From assembly GCF_023544445.1 (NCBI RefSeq), contig NZ_JALPVJ010000012.1:124001-188000 (forward strand): a stretch of DNA of 64,000 nucleotides. The letters run 5' to 3'. The notes beneath the pieces were generated by a model. It did no database searches. It saw only the letters and a program-made list of their open reading frames with translations, and was not told the DNA's origin. Source of the DNA: Actinoplanes sp. M2I2 (GTDB taxonomy: Bacteria; Actinomycetota; Actinomycetes; Mycobacteriales; Micromonosporaceae). A program made the position numbers and the translations under genes. Every line of letters starts with the position of its first letter. The first letter of the stretch is position 1. Positions 34,601 through 41,574 of the stretch are shown piece after piece.

Positions 34601-36284
34601 CGGCGACGCGCACGGCCGCGCGGGCCTTGTCGGCGTCGGCCAGCAGGCGGCCCCGGCGTTCGGCGGCGCGCTCGATCGGCTCCAGGCCGGGCGCGGTCAG
34701 CCAGGCGTCGTCCACCGCGGGCGGCCGGTGGGCCAGGTGGGTGACCAGCGCGGCGAGGGCCACGGCGTCGGCCGGGCGACTTAGGGCGTACGCCTCGGCC
34801 ACGTGCGCGTACGCCTCGGTCTCGTCCCGCAAGGCGCGAAGGGCGGCGGTGGCCCGGTGCAGCGTGTCCCGGAGAGGTCGCGGCTCGGTCACCTCACGCC
34901 AGACGGGGCGGTCGGTGACCGCCGCGCGACGGCACCGGCCGAGCTCCTCGGCGGCCTCGAGCGTGCGCCGCAGGCTGTCCGGGGTGAGGGCGTGCGCGTC
35001 GGCCGGGAGGAGCAGTTCCGGCTGATCACCGAGACGCGCGCAGTCCCCCAGCACCTCGTGGAGGGAGCGGCCGAGAGGTTCCCGGCGCTCGTTCATGGCG
35101 ATGGCGTAGGCGTCCAGCCGGTCCCGCACCTCCCTCAGCCGGTTGCGGTCGACCACACCGTCCGGCTCGGCCTGTTCCGGCGCGGCGGGCGTGCTCGGTG
35201 CCGGAGCGGCCAGGGCGTCGGTGAGGGCGCGGGCCACCTCTTTGCGGGTCGCCTTGTGGCTGTGCAGTTCCAGCAGGTAGGGCTCCAGGCCCGCGGCGGC
35301 CAGCCGGTTGCGCACGACGTCGAGGGCGGCGGCCTTCTCGGAGACGAACAGGACGCGCTTGCCGGCGTGCAGCAGGCAGCCGATCAGGTTGGCGATCGTC
35401 TGGGACTTGCCGGTGCCGGGCGGCCCGTCGAGCACGAAGCTCTGCCCGGACAGCGCCGCTTCCACGCAGGCCCGCTGGGTGGCATCCGCGTCGAGCACCA
35501 GCGGCAACTCGTCGCCGTCCACCGCGACCGTGCCATTCTCGGCGACACGCCGCTCGACACGCCCTCCAGTCAGGACGCCAGGCTCGCCGGCGAGGGCCCG
35601 CACCAGCGGGTGGGCCACGATGCGCGACTCGTTGTCGAGCAGATCGCGGTACATGGCCTCCTTGTGGAAGCTGAAGCAGGCCAGCAGCACGCCCTCGTCG
35701 ACCGGCCAGCCCCGATTGCTCACCGCCGCGCTCAACGCCTCCAGATAGCCCCGTGCGTCGAGCTCGGCCACCCCGTCCAGCCGGGGCATCGTGATGCCCA
35801 TCCGGCGCAGCCGCAGGGCCAGCGCCGGGTTCACCACCGGGTCGTCGTCGCGCCCCAGCAACCGGGGCTGATCACCCGGGCCGCGCGTGGTCAGCTCGAC
35901 CGGCACCAGCAGGACCGGGCTGGTGAACGCCGCGCCCTCCTCGTCGCGCCACCGCAGCGAACCGATCGCCAGGTGCAGGGTGGCCACGCCGCGGTCGAGG
36001 AGTTCCTGACGGGACCGGCGGAGCAGGCGCCGCAGTGTCGTGCCCAGCACGACCGGGGTCAGGCCGGTGCGGAACAGGCAGCCGGGCGCGGGCTTGGCCC
36101 CGCCGGGGAGGAACCCGAACGGCCGTCCGCCCCGGAGCGCGGCGAGGATGTCGGGGGCGGCCGGTCCGGCGATCTCCAGGCTTCCGGCGCCGGGGCGCAG
36201 GTTGAGCAGGCGGTTGCCGGCGTCGAGGTTGACCAGGCCGTCACGCCAGGCGCGGACGGCGGCTCTCGGCGTTTCGGCACCCAT
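31656..36284 (-). CDS. DUF4011-SF1 helicase-Vsr/MTES_1575 nuclease (DHV-like)
   Basis: 1542 residues. Residues 1 to about 215 resemble DUF4011 (DGLVNLDAGNRLLNLRPGAG, later LLACFSFHKEAMYRDLLDN). A superfamily 1 Upf1-like helicase follows: Walker A GPPGTGKSQ at 287-295; Walker B-like FDEASQ (DEAS about 1136-1139); GDDRQLPPTSFF; SVQGDERDVMIFSVGYG; LNVAITRARRRVEII. Between motifs I and II lies an Ala/Arg-rich helical insert of about 800 residues. The end (about 1448-1520) is a PD-(D/E)xK nuclease of the Vsr/MTES_1575 type: Asp1451 in YRIDVG, Glu1468 and Asp1470 in GIECDG, then RDRDRLSAEIL and RVWGTAWHRD. This architecture is known from DHV proteins associated with phage-defence loci. The gene has a WD40 gene downstream. 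Confidence 0.93.
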   Translation of the reverse strand: MGAETPRAAVRAWRDGLVNLDAGNRLLNLRPGAGSLEIAGPAAPDILAALRGGRPFGFLPGGAKPAPGCLFRTGLTPVVLGTTLRRLLRRSRQELLDRGVATLHLAIGSLRWRDEEGAAFTSPVLLVPVELTTRGPGDQPRLLGRDDDPVVNPALALRLRRMGITMPRLDGVAELDARGYLEALSAAVSNRGWPVDEGVLLACFSFHKEAMYRDLLDNESRIVAHPLVRALAGEPGVLTGGRVERRVAENGTVAVDGDELPLVLDADATQRACVEAALSGQSFVLDGPPGTGKSQTIANLIGCLLHAGKRVLFVSEKAAALDVVRNRLAAAGLEPYLLELHSHKATRKEVARALTDALAAPAPSTPAAPEQAEPDGVVDRNRLREVRDRLDAYAIAMNERREPLGRSLHEVLGDCARLGDQPELLLPADAHALTPDSLRRTLEAAEELGRCRRAAVTDRPVWREVTEPRPLRDTLHRATAALRALRDETEAYAHVAEAYALSRPADAVALAALVTHLAHRPPAVDDAWLTAPGLEPIERAAERRGRLLADADKARAAVRVAAGVEWHELPDRDLPALDQGTLTAAAADLAARRATAEADALDELRVAAGPVAARLGLPAPVTFADLARFAALAELAGRGNRPEPYWFGPGVLAGVADAAAVLHRCAADVAVSGAECRRWFFDAIVDEPVEQLADRLTHEHRGLRKLLPAYRRDWDAVAAHALPTVPPAEAVAHLGAAVAWQRALRERAAAERRYAPLLGRYRRGEAAIDEALRTAGDLLRLSPPEARPAVADQICRPAPDPALVRLGARARTLAAWGPPAATLLGAAAERRAQAGPFAEAAAVLPEFGRATGRPIDLAEARRLAGLRRAAADREAALTADAGATAAALGPAAVDAGDLVDAVAWAKVARRLGSGADAPLTGAQAGLRVDGAGELAGRVREWVDAREAVVAAFAPGRRAELAAELDDYDGDLLTRLLDDETGQDEWLGYQHARDILGDAAVASGLELPAGQIGPAVERALLTAWGDAVIRDDERLRPVGGPEHDRLVEEFRRLDAALTREAPAAIGAAIEARRSPVPDEVALLRREGMKQSRHLPVRELIDRARTTVQSAKPCFLMSPLAVSQYLPPDLTFDVVIFDEASQIAPADAVNCVYRATSLIAAGDDRQLPPTSFFSTRAEADDGTDVNDFQSVLELAEGCGAFPVLRLGRHYRSRHEALIAFANHRFYQGRLLTFPGADADPENGVEFVPAAGVYRRGGARDNPEEAEKVAQRIVTCLTTRPELSLGVVTFSVAQAEAIESAVERAATRHPGLERLLGGDRLTGFFVKSLESVQGDERDVMIFSVGYGRDEHGRISSNFGALNQPNGWRRLNVAITRARRRVEIISSVRSRDIPESPNPGVRLLAAYLDFAERGLTAVQPRPVAPGPLAAAVLATVRSWGYDAQAGVGGDGYRIDVGVRHPTPGRGYLLGIECDGPLYGSLGAARDRDRLSAEILTGLGWRLHRVWGTAWHRDRAGEEKRLREAIDQAVGPLPARRPGLLRLLPVS

Positions 36285-36325
36285 AGCCCCAATTGCACCA
36301 AGCCGAGCAGCGGTCCCGCTGGGAT

Positions 36326-37321
36326 TCAGGCGTAATGCTCTTCATCGGCCTTGCGGTAGTCGCGGATCTCGTCGAAGCGGCCCGCCTCGGCCAGTCGCAC
36401 CCACGCCGGGTTGCCGAGCAGCACCCGGCCGAGCGCCATCAGGTCGTACTCGCCGCGGGCCCGCCGGTCGAGGAGCTCGCGCATCCGGTCGGAGCCGGCG
36501 AAGTCGCGGGTCAGCCCGATCGAGCCGACGGTGATCGACGGCAGGCCGGTGAGGTGCCGGGCCCAGCCGGCCAGGTTCCGGTCGCTGCCCTCGAACGCCG
36601 GCTCCCAGAAGCGGCGCTGGGAAGCGTGCAGGACATCGGCGCCGGCCACCCGGAAGCCGTCCAGGATCACGCCCAGCTCGGCCGGCGTCGCGGCGATGCG
36701 GGCGCCGAAGTCGCGCTCCTTGAACTGGGAGAACCGGACGATCAGCGGCATGCACGCGGGGATCTCGGCGCGGACGGCCCGGACCACCTCGGCCGGGAAG
36801 TCGCGGTGGTGGCCGCCCGGGTTGGTGACCGGCCACAGGAACTCGTCGAGCAGGTAGCCGTGCGCGGCGTGCACCTCGATCGCGTCGAAGCCGGCCCGGA
36901 CGGCTACCCGGGCCGCGTCGGCGTACGCCCGCAGGAGGGTCTCGAAGTCACCGCCGGACATGGTCCCCGGCGTCCACAGGGCCGGTTCCCGCTGGCTGCC
37001 CAGGTGCCACAGCTGAGCGGCGATCCGTCCGCCGGCCGCGTGCACCTCGGCGGTGACGAGGCGCCAGCCGGCCTCGGCCGCGCCCTCGGTGAGCCGCGGC
37101 ACGTCGCGCTGGTGACCGGCGCTCGGGTGGTCGACGAGCACGCCCTCGGTGATGATCAGGCCCACCCCGTTCTCGGCCCGGCGGCGGTAGTAGGCCGCGA
37201 CCTCGGGCGTCGGCACGCCGTGGGGCGAACGCTCGCGCGTCATCGGGGCCATGACGAAGGGGCTGGTCAACGACAAGCCGGCGACGGTGACCGGCTCGAC
37301 GAGAGCGGTTGTGGTGGTCAT
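36326..37321 (-). CDS. Old yellow enzyme family NADH:flavin oxidoreductase
   Basis: 331 residues. FMN-bound TIM barrel: VMAPMTRERSPHGVPTPE (barrel start), IITEGVLVDHPSAG, the substrate-binding His pair in IEVHAAHGYLLDEFLWPVTN, and DLMALGRVLLGNPAWV near the end. OYE proteins reduce activated double bonds. The catalytic Tyr region is not obvious from position alone. It is divergent from a MerR-type gene with a perfect inverted repeat between the starts, so it is almost certainly the regulated target. It could be a detoxification enzyme induced by an electrophile. Confidence 0.92.
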   Translation of the reverse strand: MTTTTALVEPVTVAGLSLTSPFVMAPMTRERSPHGVPTPEVAAYYRRRAENGVGLIITEGVLVDHPSAGHQRDVPRLTEGAAEAGWRLVTAEVHAAGGRIAAQLWHLGSQREPALWTPGTMSGGDFETLLRAYADAARVAVRAGFDAIEVHAAHGYLLDEFLWPVTNPGGHHRDFPAEVVRAVRAEIPACMPLIVRFSQFKERDFGARIAATPAELGVILDGFRVAGADVLHASQRRFWEPAFEGSDRNLAGWARHLTGLPSITVGSIGLTRDFAGSDRMRELLDRRARGEYDLMALGRVLLGNPAWVRLAEAGRFDEIRDYRKADEEHYA

Positions 37322-37335
37322 GCGGTCAGGCTAAA

Positions 37336-37361
37336 ACTTGACATCAGTGTGAGGGTCAAGT
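37336..37361. promoter_or_regulatory. MerR-type operator between OYE and merR genes
   Basis: ACTTGAC (37336-37342) and GTCAAGT (37355-37361) form a perfect 7-bp inverted repeat with 12 bases between. Arms containing TTGAC at the -35 position fit the classical MerR-family promoter layout, in which a stretched spacer is untwisted by the regulator. It occupies most of the 62-bp divergent region. Confidence 0.75.
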
Positions 37362-37383
37362 CCCGGTGAGGAAGGATGCTCCG

Positions 37384-37728
37384 ATGAGGATCGGCGACCT
37401 GTCCGCGGTGACCGGCGCGAGCGCCCGGTCGCTGCGCTACTACGAGGAGCAGGGGCTGCTGTCCAGCACCCGCAGCGGTGGCGGTCAGCGCCACTACCCG
37501 GAGTCGGCGGTCGAGCGGGTGTCGCTGATCCAGGCGCTGCTGGCGGCCGGGCTCACCAGCACGACCATCACCGATGTGCTGCCCTGCATCAGCAACGAGG
37601 CGATCCGGACGCCGTGGCTGGCCGACCGGCTGACCTCGGAACTCGATCGGGTGAACCGGCAGATCGAGGACCTGCACCGTACGCGTGACATCCTGGCCGA
37701 TCTGGTCGAGCGCTACCGCGTGTCGTAG
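37384..37728 (+). CDS. MerR-family transcriptional regulator
   Basis: 114 residues from ATG 37384, which follows GAGGAAGG; an upstream GTG lies in that ribosome site and is rejected. The N-terminal MerR winged helix is MRIGDLSAVTGASARSLRYYEEQGLL, with SGGGQRHYPESAVERVSLI as wing and beta hairpin. A dimer coiled coil (TSELDRVNRQIEDLHRTRDIL) ends the protein. There is no long sensory domain and no conserved metal-binding Cys pair, so it probably senses an organic ligand. The divergent OYE gene and the palindrome between them make it the likely controller of that enzyme. Confidence 0.92.
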   Translation: MRIGDLSAVTGASARSLRYYEEQGLLSSTRSGGGQRHYPESAVERVSLIQALLAAGLTSTTITDVLPCISNEAIRTPWLADRLTSELDRVNRQIEDLHRTRDILADLVERYRVS

Positions 37729-37813
37729 CCGGTCTCAGGAAATCGCCAGTCGCGTCACAGCCTGCACTGGACTTGGCGACCTACCGTGGTAGGTACCAGC
37801 CGAGGAGGTCACA

Positions 37814-38137
37814 TTGAGCGGTTCCGTCAAGAGGTTCCTGCTGTCGATGCTCGCGTCGAAGTTGCAGAAGCGGGCTCACCATGGCGGACACAACGCTGTC
37901 GCCAACGGGCTCCTGCGCGAGGTGAACAACCGGATCGCCCGCTCGCAGGGCCACGGCCACCACCCCGGCGCGTACGGCCAGGGCGGCTACGGGCCGGGCT
38001 ACGGCCAGGGCGGCTACGGGCCGGGCTACGGTCACGGCGCCTACGGGCCGCCGCCTGCGTACGGGCATCACGGTCATTACAAGCACCACGGTCACTACCG
38101 CCACCACGGCCACTACAAGAAGCGCCGTCCCTGGTAG
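37814..38137 (+). CDS. Small Gly/His/Tyr-rich repeat protein
   Basis: 107 residues starting at TTG 37814, preceded by a strong GAGGAGG ribosome site. The first 45 residues (MSGSVKRFLLSMLASKLQKR and VANGLLREVNNRIARSQ) look helical and amphipathic. The rest is low-complexity: YGQGGYGPG twice, encoded by a perfect 27-bp tandem repeat (37973-37999 and 38000-38026), then HHGHYK/HHGHYR units and a KKRRPW end. His clusters could bind Ni, Zn or Cu, or bind surfaces; that is inference. I know no named family. Confidence 0.72.
   Translation: MSGSVKRFLLSMLASKLQKRAHHGGHNAVANGLLREVNNRIARSQGHGHHPGAYGQGGYGPGYGQGGYGPGYGHGAYGPPPAYGHHGHYKHHGHYRHHGHYKKRRPW
37973..38026 (+). repeat. Perfect 27-bp tandem duplication in the small repeat protein
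   Basis: Two identical 27-base units, each encoding YGQGGYGPG, lie back to back in frame inside the gene at 37814-38137. Exact identity, including third codon positions, points to a recent slippage-type duplication. Confidence 0.85.
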
Positions 38138-38200
38138 GACCCCCAGCTAGGGCCGTCCGTCCGTTGTCCCCCGGCTTCGGACGGGCGCGCCCTGGAAGCG

Positions 38201-38233
38201 GCCCCGGCGCGCCGCGCCAGCGCGCGCCGGGGC
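38201..38233. terminator. Hairpin terminator between convergent genes
   Basis: A 12-bp perfect stem (38201-38212 with 38222-38233) with a 9-base loop sits between the repeat protein gene and the leftward DUF1905 gene. It can serve both strands. Confidence 0.65.
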
Positions 38234-38271
38234 ACAAAGCGGCGAGCGTGCCGGCGCCCGGAGCGGCCCGG

Positions 38272-38574
38272 CTACAGATCGATCAGCTCGACCGAGACGG
38301 TGGCCACGTCGCCGACCTCGAGCTTCTGCGCCTGACGGACGGCCCGCTTGATCGGCAGGACGTAGGCCCCGTCACCGCCGCCCGGAAAGATCGACGTCTG
38401 CCAGTGACTGGTGCCCACCGAGGCCTTCACGCGCACCGACCCGAAGCCGCGCCGCAACCCCTCGGTCCGGTCGCGGATCTCGTCGGACGCCTCGACCGGC
38501 AGACTGACGAACGTCCAGCTTTCCGTCTTGCGCGCTGCCCACAGCCACAATTCGCTATCGAAGTCGACGACCAT
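38272..38574 (-). CDS. DUF1905 domain protein
   Basis: 100 residues from ATG 38574. The DUF1905 pattern is visible: SELWLWAARKTESWTFVSLP, then GSVRVKASVGTSHWQTSIFP and AYVLPIKRAVRQAQKLEVGD. DUF1905 proteins are small beta barrels of unknown activity, often fused to or beside bacteriocin-protection (OmdA/YdeI) domains. This one is stand-alone. It is divergent from the DUF2255 gene starting at 38665, separated by 90 bp. Confidence 0.85.
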   Translation of the reverse strand: MVVDFDSELWLWAARKTESWTFVSLPVEASDEIRDRTEGLRRGFGSVRVKASVGTSHWQTSIFPGGGDGAYVLPIKRAVRQAQKLEVGDVATVSVELIDL

Positions 38575-38664
38575 GGCCCGAGCATGGCACGAGGGTCTGA
38601 CACTTGGCCGCCGCGAGCCGCGAGCCGCGAAGTAGCGTGGGGACGACACTCCTGAGGAGGCCTC

Positions 38665-39042
38665 ATGGCTTGGAACTCCGATGAGCTGGCGAGGATCGGC
38701 GGGGCCGACGAGCTGGAGATCGCGTCGCGGCGGGACGACGGGACGCTGCGGCCCTACGTGACGATCTGGGTCGTCCGGGCCGGCGATCAGCTCTATGTGC
38801 GCTCGGCCTACGGCACGGAGAACGGCTGGTTCCGCCGTGCCCGCGCCGCGGGCGCCGGCCGCATCCGCGCCGGCGGCGTCGAGCGCGACGTCACCTTCGC
38901 CGATGCGAGCGCGGCCGACCCCGGACCGATCGACCGCGTGTACCACGAGAAGTACGACCACTATGGACCCAAGTACGTCGACCCGGTGGTCGGGGCCAAG
39001 GCCGCCGAGGCGACCCTGGCCCTGATACCTCAGGACAGCTGA
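38665..39042 (+). CDS. DUF2255 family protein (split-barrel fold)
   Basis: 125 residues, started at ATG 38665 after GAGGAGG. MAWNSDELARIGGADELEIASRR, TIWVVRAGDQLYVRSAYG, GWFRRARAAGAGRIRAGG and the end DRVYHEKYDHYGPKYV match DUF2255 proteins. The WxVRxGDxLYVRS strand pair and the Arg-rich centre recall flavin- or F420-binding split barrels of the nitroreductase (DDN) type, which is common in actinobacteria. Cofactor binding here is inferred only. Confidence 0.85.
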   Translation: MAWNSDELARIGGADELEIASRRDDGTLRPYVTIWVVRAGDQLYVRSAYGTENGWFRRARAAGAGRIRAGGVERDVTFADASAADPGPIDRVYHEKYDHYGPKYVDPVVGAKAAEATLALIPQDS

Positions 39043-39053
39043 CCCGGGGACCC

Positions 39054-39503
39054 TCAGGACCGCTGGACGGCGAACGACGTCCAGGTCGGGGTGACCGGGA
39101 CCGCGCGCAGGGGCATCCGGGCCTCGGCCGGGGTGCGGTTGCCCTTGCGCTGGTTGCACGGGTAGCAGGCGGCGACGGTGTTGAGCCAGCTGTTGGCGCC
39201 GCCTCGCGAGCGGGGCAGCACGTGGTCGATGGTCGAGGCCGCGCGCCCGCAGTAGGCGCAGCGCCGGCCGTCGCGGGCCAGCACACCGGCCCGCGACCAG
39301 GACGGGCCCCGGCTGTGCCGCCAGCGGGTGACGACGTACGAGACCAGGCGCACCACGGTGGGCACCGGCCAGACCCCGATCACGCCGTCGGGGCGGGACT
39401 CGTGCACCTCGGCGACCTGCCGCACCAGCATCCGTACGGCGTGCCGCAGGCTGACCCGGTGCAGCGGCCCCAGGTCGGCGTTGAGCACCAGCACATCACT
39501 CAC
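39054..39503 (-). CDS. HNH endonuclease
   Basis: 149 residues. The HNH zinc-finger-type nuclease core is CAYCGRAASTIDHVLPRSRGGANSWLNTVAACYPCNQRKGNR, split here as CAYCGR, DHVLPRSRGG and ACYPCNQRKG. The CxxC pairs hold the fold, while His of DHV and Asn of SWLN line the ββα-metal site. Residues 1-80 are a helical leader (LHRVSLRHAVRMLVRQVAEVHES) seen in the actinobacterial group. It is not part of an intein or prophage here, so it is probably a chromosomal nuclease of unknown role. Confidence 0.88.
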   Translation of the reverse strand: MSDVLVLNADLGPLHRVSLRHAVRMLVRQVAEVHESRPDGVIGVWPVPTVVRLVSYVVTRWRHSRGPSWSRAGVLARDGRRCAYCGRAASTIDHVLPRSRGGANSWLNTVAACYPCNQRKGNRTPAEARMPLRAVPVTPTWTSFAVQRS

Positions 39504-39687
39504 CGGGTCACCTCCCTGTGGACATCAGCCCGGGAGGCGCTGCCGGTGAAGGGTCAGCGCCGCCCGGATATGCGGTCGGGGCGCACGGCGGCCGAGCCAC
39601 CGTGCGACATGAGACAGAGCATCCGTTTCTCCCCCGACCTGTTGGTGATCTCTACGGTAGGGTCCGGCCCGCCACCGGGACAATGGA

Positions 39688-40659
39688 TTAACCGTTGGGG
39701 TGGACGACCACCTTGAGACCGGTACGCGCGGCGGCCGTCCCGAGGGCGTCCGACACCGCCGACAGCGGGAACGTGTCGGACACGAGCGAGCCCAGGTCGA
39801 CCAGCTTCTGCGAGGCCAGCGCGATCGCACGCGGGTAGACCTCACCCATCCGGCGGGCCAGCACCAGTGTCAGCCCCTTGCGGCGGGCGATCGACGCGCT
39901 GAACGTCGTGGTGTCGCCGTCGGGGATGCCGACGAGCACGACCCGGGCGCCGGGCTTGGCCGCCCGCAGCGCCGCCTCGACCGCCGCCGGGGAGCCGGAG
40001 ACTTCGAAGACCACATCGGCGACGCCCTCGTCCGTGAGCGGGACCGCCCCGAGGCGCGCGGCGACCGCCATCCGGTGCGGCAGCGGCTCGGCGGCGACCA
40101 CCCGGGTGGCCCCGCCGCGCAGCGCGAGCTGCACGAGCAGCAGGCCGATCGGCCCGCACCCGACGACCGCCACCGTGGAGGCCATCCGCACGTGCGCGAG
40201 GTCGTACGCGTGCACGGCCACCCCGAGCGGCTCGAGCAGGGCGCCGTCGTCATCGGTGACGGTGTCGGGCAGCCGGTGCAGACGGTTCGCCGGCCAGGCC
40301 ATGAGCTGGCGCAGCCCGCCGTCGGTGGACCCGTGCCCGGCGAAGACGATGTTCAGGCACAGGTTGGGGTAGCCGTCGAGACAGGGCTCGCAGTGGTGGC
40401 ACGGGACGGCCGGGTCGATCGCGACCCGTACGCCGTCGTCGGCCCCGCCGCGGATGACCCCGGCCATCTCGTGACCCAGCACCAGCGGCCGGCCCGGCAC
40501 GGCATCGCCGATCCCGCCCTCGGTGAACCAGTGCAGATCGGACCCGCAGATCCCGACCGAGGTCACCTCGACGAGCCGCTCCTGCGGGCCGGCCGGTTGC
40601 GGCTGCTCCTCCTCGGACAGCCGTACGTCACCGGCGGCGTGAAGGCGGGACACGAGCAT
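39688..40659 (-). CDS. Zinc-dependent sugar alcohol dehydrogenase (idonate/sorbitol type)
   Basis: 323 residues. The MDR fold is clear: catalytic zinc ligands in VGICGSDLHWF and GHEMAGVI, the structural-zinc Cys set in PCHHCEPCLDGYPNLCLN, and the Rossmann motif VAVVGCGPIGLLLVQLAL. LEPLGVAVHAY supplies the third catalytic-zinc Glu region. The sequence is closest in memory to L-idonate 5-dehydrogenase or sorbitol-type enzymes. Its place as the last gene of the GH78 importer operon, 63 bp after the second permease, suggests action on a sugar acid or sugar released there. Confidence 0.87.
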   Translation of the reverse strand: MLVSRLHAAGDVRLSEEEQPQPAGPQERLVEVTSVGICGSDLHWFTEGGIGDAVPGRPLVLGHEMAGVIRGGADDGVRVAIDPAVPCHHCEPCLDGYPNLCLNIVFAGHGSTDGGLRQLMAWPANRLHRLPDTVTDDDGALLEPLGVAVHAYDLAHVRMASTVAVVGCGPIGLLLVQLALRGGATRVVAAEPLPHRMAVAARLGAVPLTDEGVADVVFEVSGSPAAVEAALRAAKPGARVVLVGIPDGDTTTFSASIARRKGLTLVLARRMGEVYPRAIALASQKLVDLGSLVSDTFPLSAVSDALGTAAARTGLKVVVHPNG

Positions 40660-40722
40660 GCTGACCTCCGTGCGGTACGAGGGGGCCGCGCTGAGGCAAC
40701 AGCGCGACCCCCAGTCTCTCCC

Positions 40723-41574
40723 CTATCCCTTGACGGCGCCCGCGGTCATGCCGGCCACGATGCGCTTGTTGAAGAACAGGAACATGATCAGCGGCGGGAC
40801 GGTGATCAGCAGGATGTCCATGAAGAGCAGGTTGTACTGGGTCGAGTAGGCGCTGGAGAAGTTGTAGAGCGTCAGCTGGACCGTGGCGTTCTGGTCGCCG
40901 GGCAGGAAGTACAGCGGGTTGACGAAGTCGTTGAAGACGGTCACCGACTGCACGACGACGACCGTGATGATGACCGACCGGAGCAGCGGCAGGATCACCC
41001 GGAAGAACAGCCGCAGGGGCCCGGCGCCGTCGATGACCGCCGCCTCGTCGAGCTCGCGCGGGATCGTGGCGATGAACGCCCGGAAGAGCAGGATGCAGAA
41101 CGACAGCCCGAACGCCACCTCGATCAGGATGAGCCCGGGCATCGTCCGGAACAGCCCCAGCCTCTGCAGCACCCAGATCGTCGGTACGACGGCCGGCGGG
41201 ATGATCAGACCCGAGAGCACCAGGAAGTTGATCAGGCCGGTCCACCGGGTGCGGCGGCGCTGCAGCACGAAGGCCACCATCGCCGACAGCACCACGAGGA
41301 TGGCCACCGAGGCCACCGTGAGGATCGTGCTGTTGATGAAGGCGATGATCAGCATGTAGTCGCGGGCCTGCACCACGTCGACGAAGTTCTGCACGAACTG
41401 GAACTGCGTGGGCCACGAGAAGTCGAGCCGCGACGCCTCCTGCCGGCTCTTCACCGCGGTGAGCAGGATGAAGGCGAACGGCACCAGGAACACCACGACG
41501 GACAAGAGGATCGCCACCACGCTCAGCGCGATGTTTCCGCGGGGCTTGCGGCGCGTGGTCACGGCGGCCGTCAC
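40723..41574 (-). CDS. CUT1 sugar ABC permease (MalG type) of the GH78 operon
   Basis: 283 residues from GTG 41574, which overlaps the TGA of the preceding permease gene. Six membrane helices start at NIALSVVAILLSVVVFLVPF. The ATPase-docking EAA loop is RELDEAAVIDGAGPLRLFFRVILPL, and VFNDFVNPLYFLPG lies in the last external region. It forms the channel with the gene upstream. No ATPase gene is adjacent, so a shared MsiK-like ATPase is presumably used. Confidence 0.93.
   Translation of the reverse strand: MTAAVTTRRKPRGNIALSVVAILLSVVVFLVPFAFILLTAVKSRQEASRLDFSWPTQFQFVQNFVDVVQARDYMLIIAFINSTILTVASVAILVVLSAMVAFVLQRRRTRWTGLINFLVLSGLIIPPAVVPTIWVLQRLGLFRTMPGLILIEVAFGLSFCILLFRAFIATIPRELDEAAVIDGAGPLRLFFRVILPLLRSVIITVVVVQSVTVFNDFVNPLYFLPGDQNATVQLTLYNFSSAYSTQYNLLFMDILLITVPPLIMFLFFNKRIVAGMTAGAVKG

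Noticed and set aside
30205..36284. Helicase locus as a known BREX or DISARM system
   Set aside because: No methyltransferase, PglZ, BrxC or other hallmark gene occurs nearby; only the helicase-nuclease and WD40 genes are present.
39504..39687. Possible small gene between the HNH nuclease and the dehydrogenase
   Set aside because: No conserved frame or ribosome site could be supported in this 184-bp gap.
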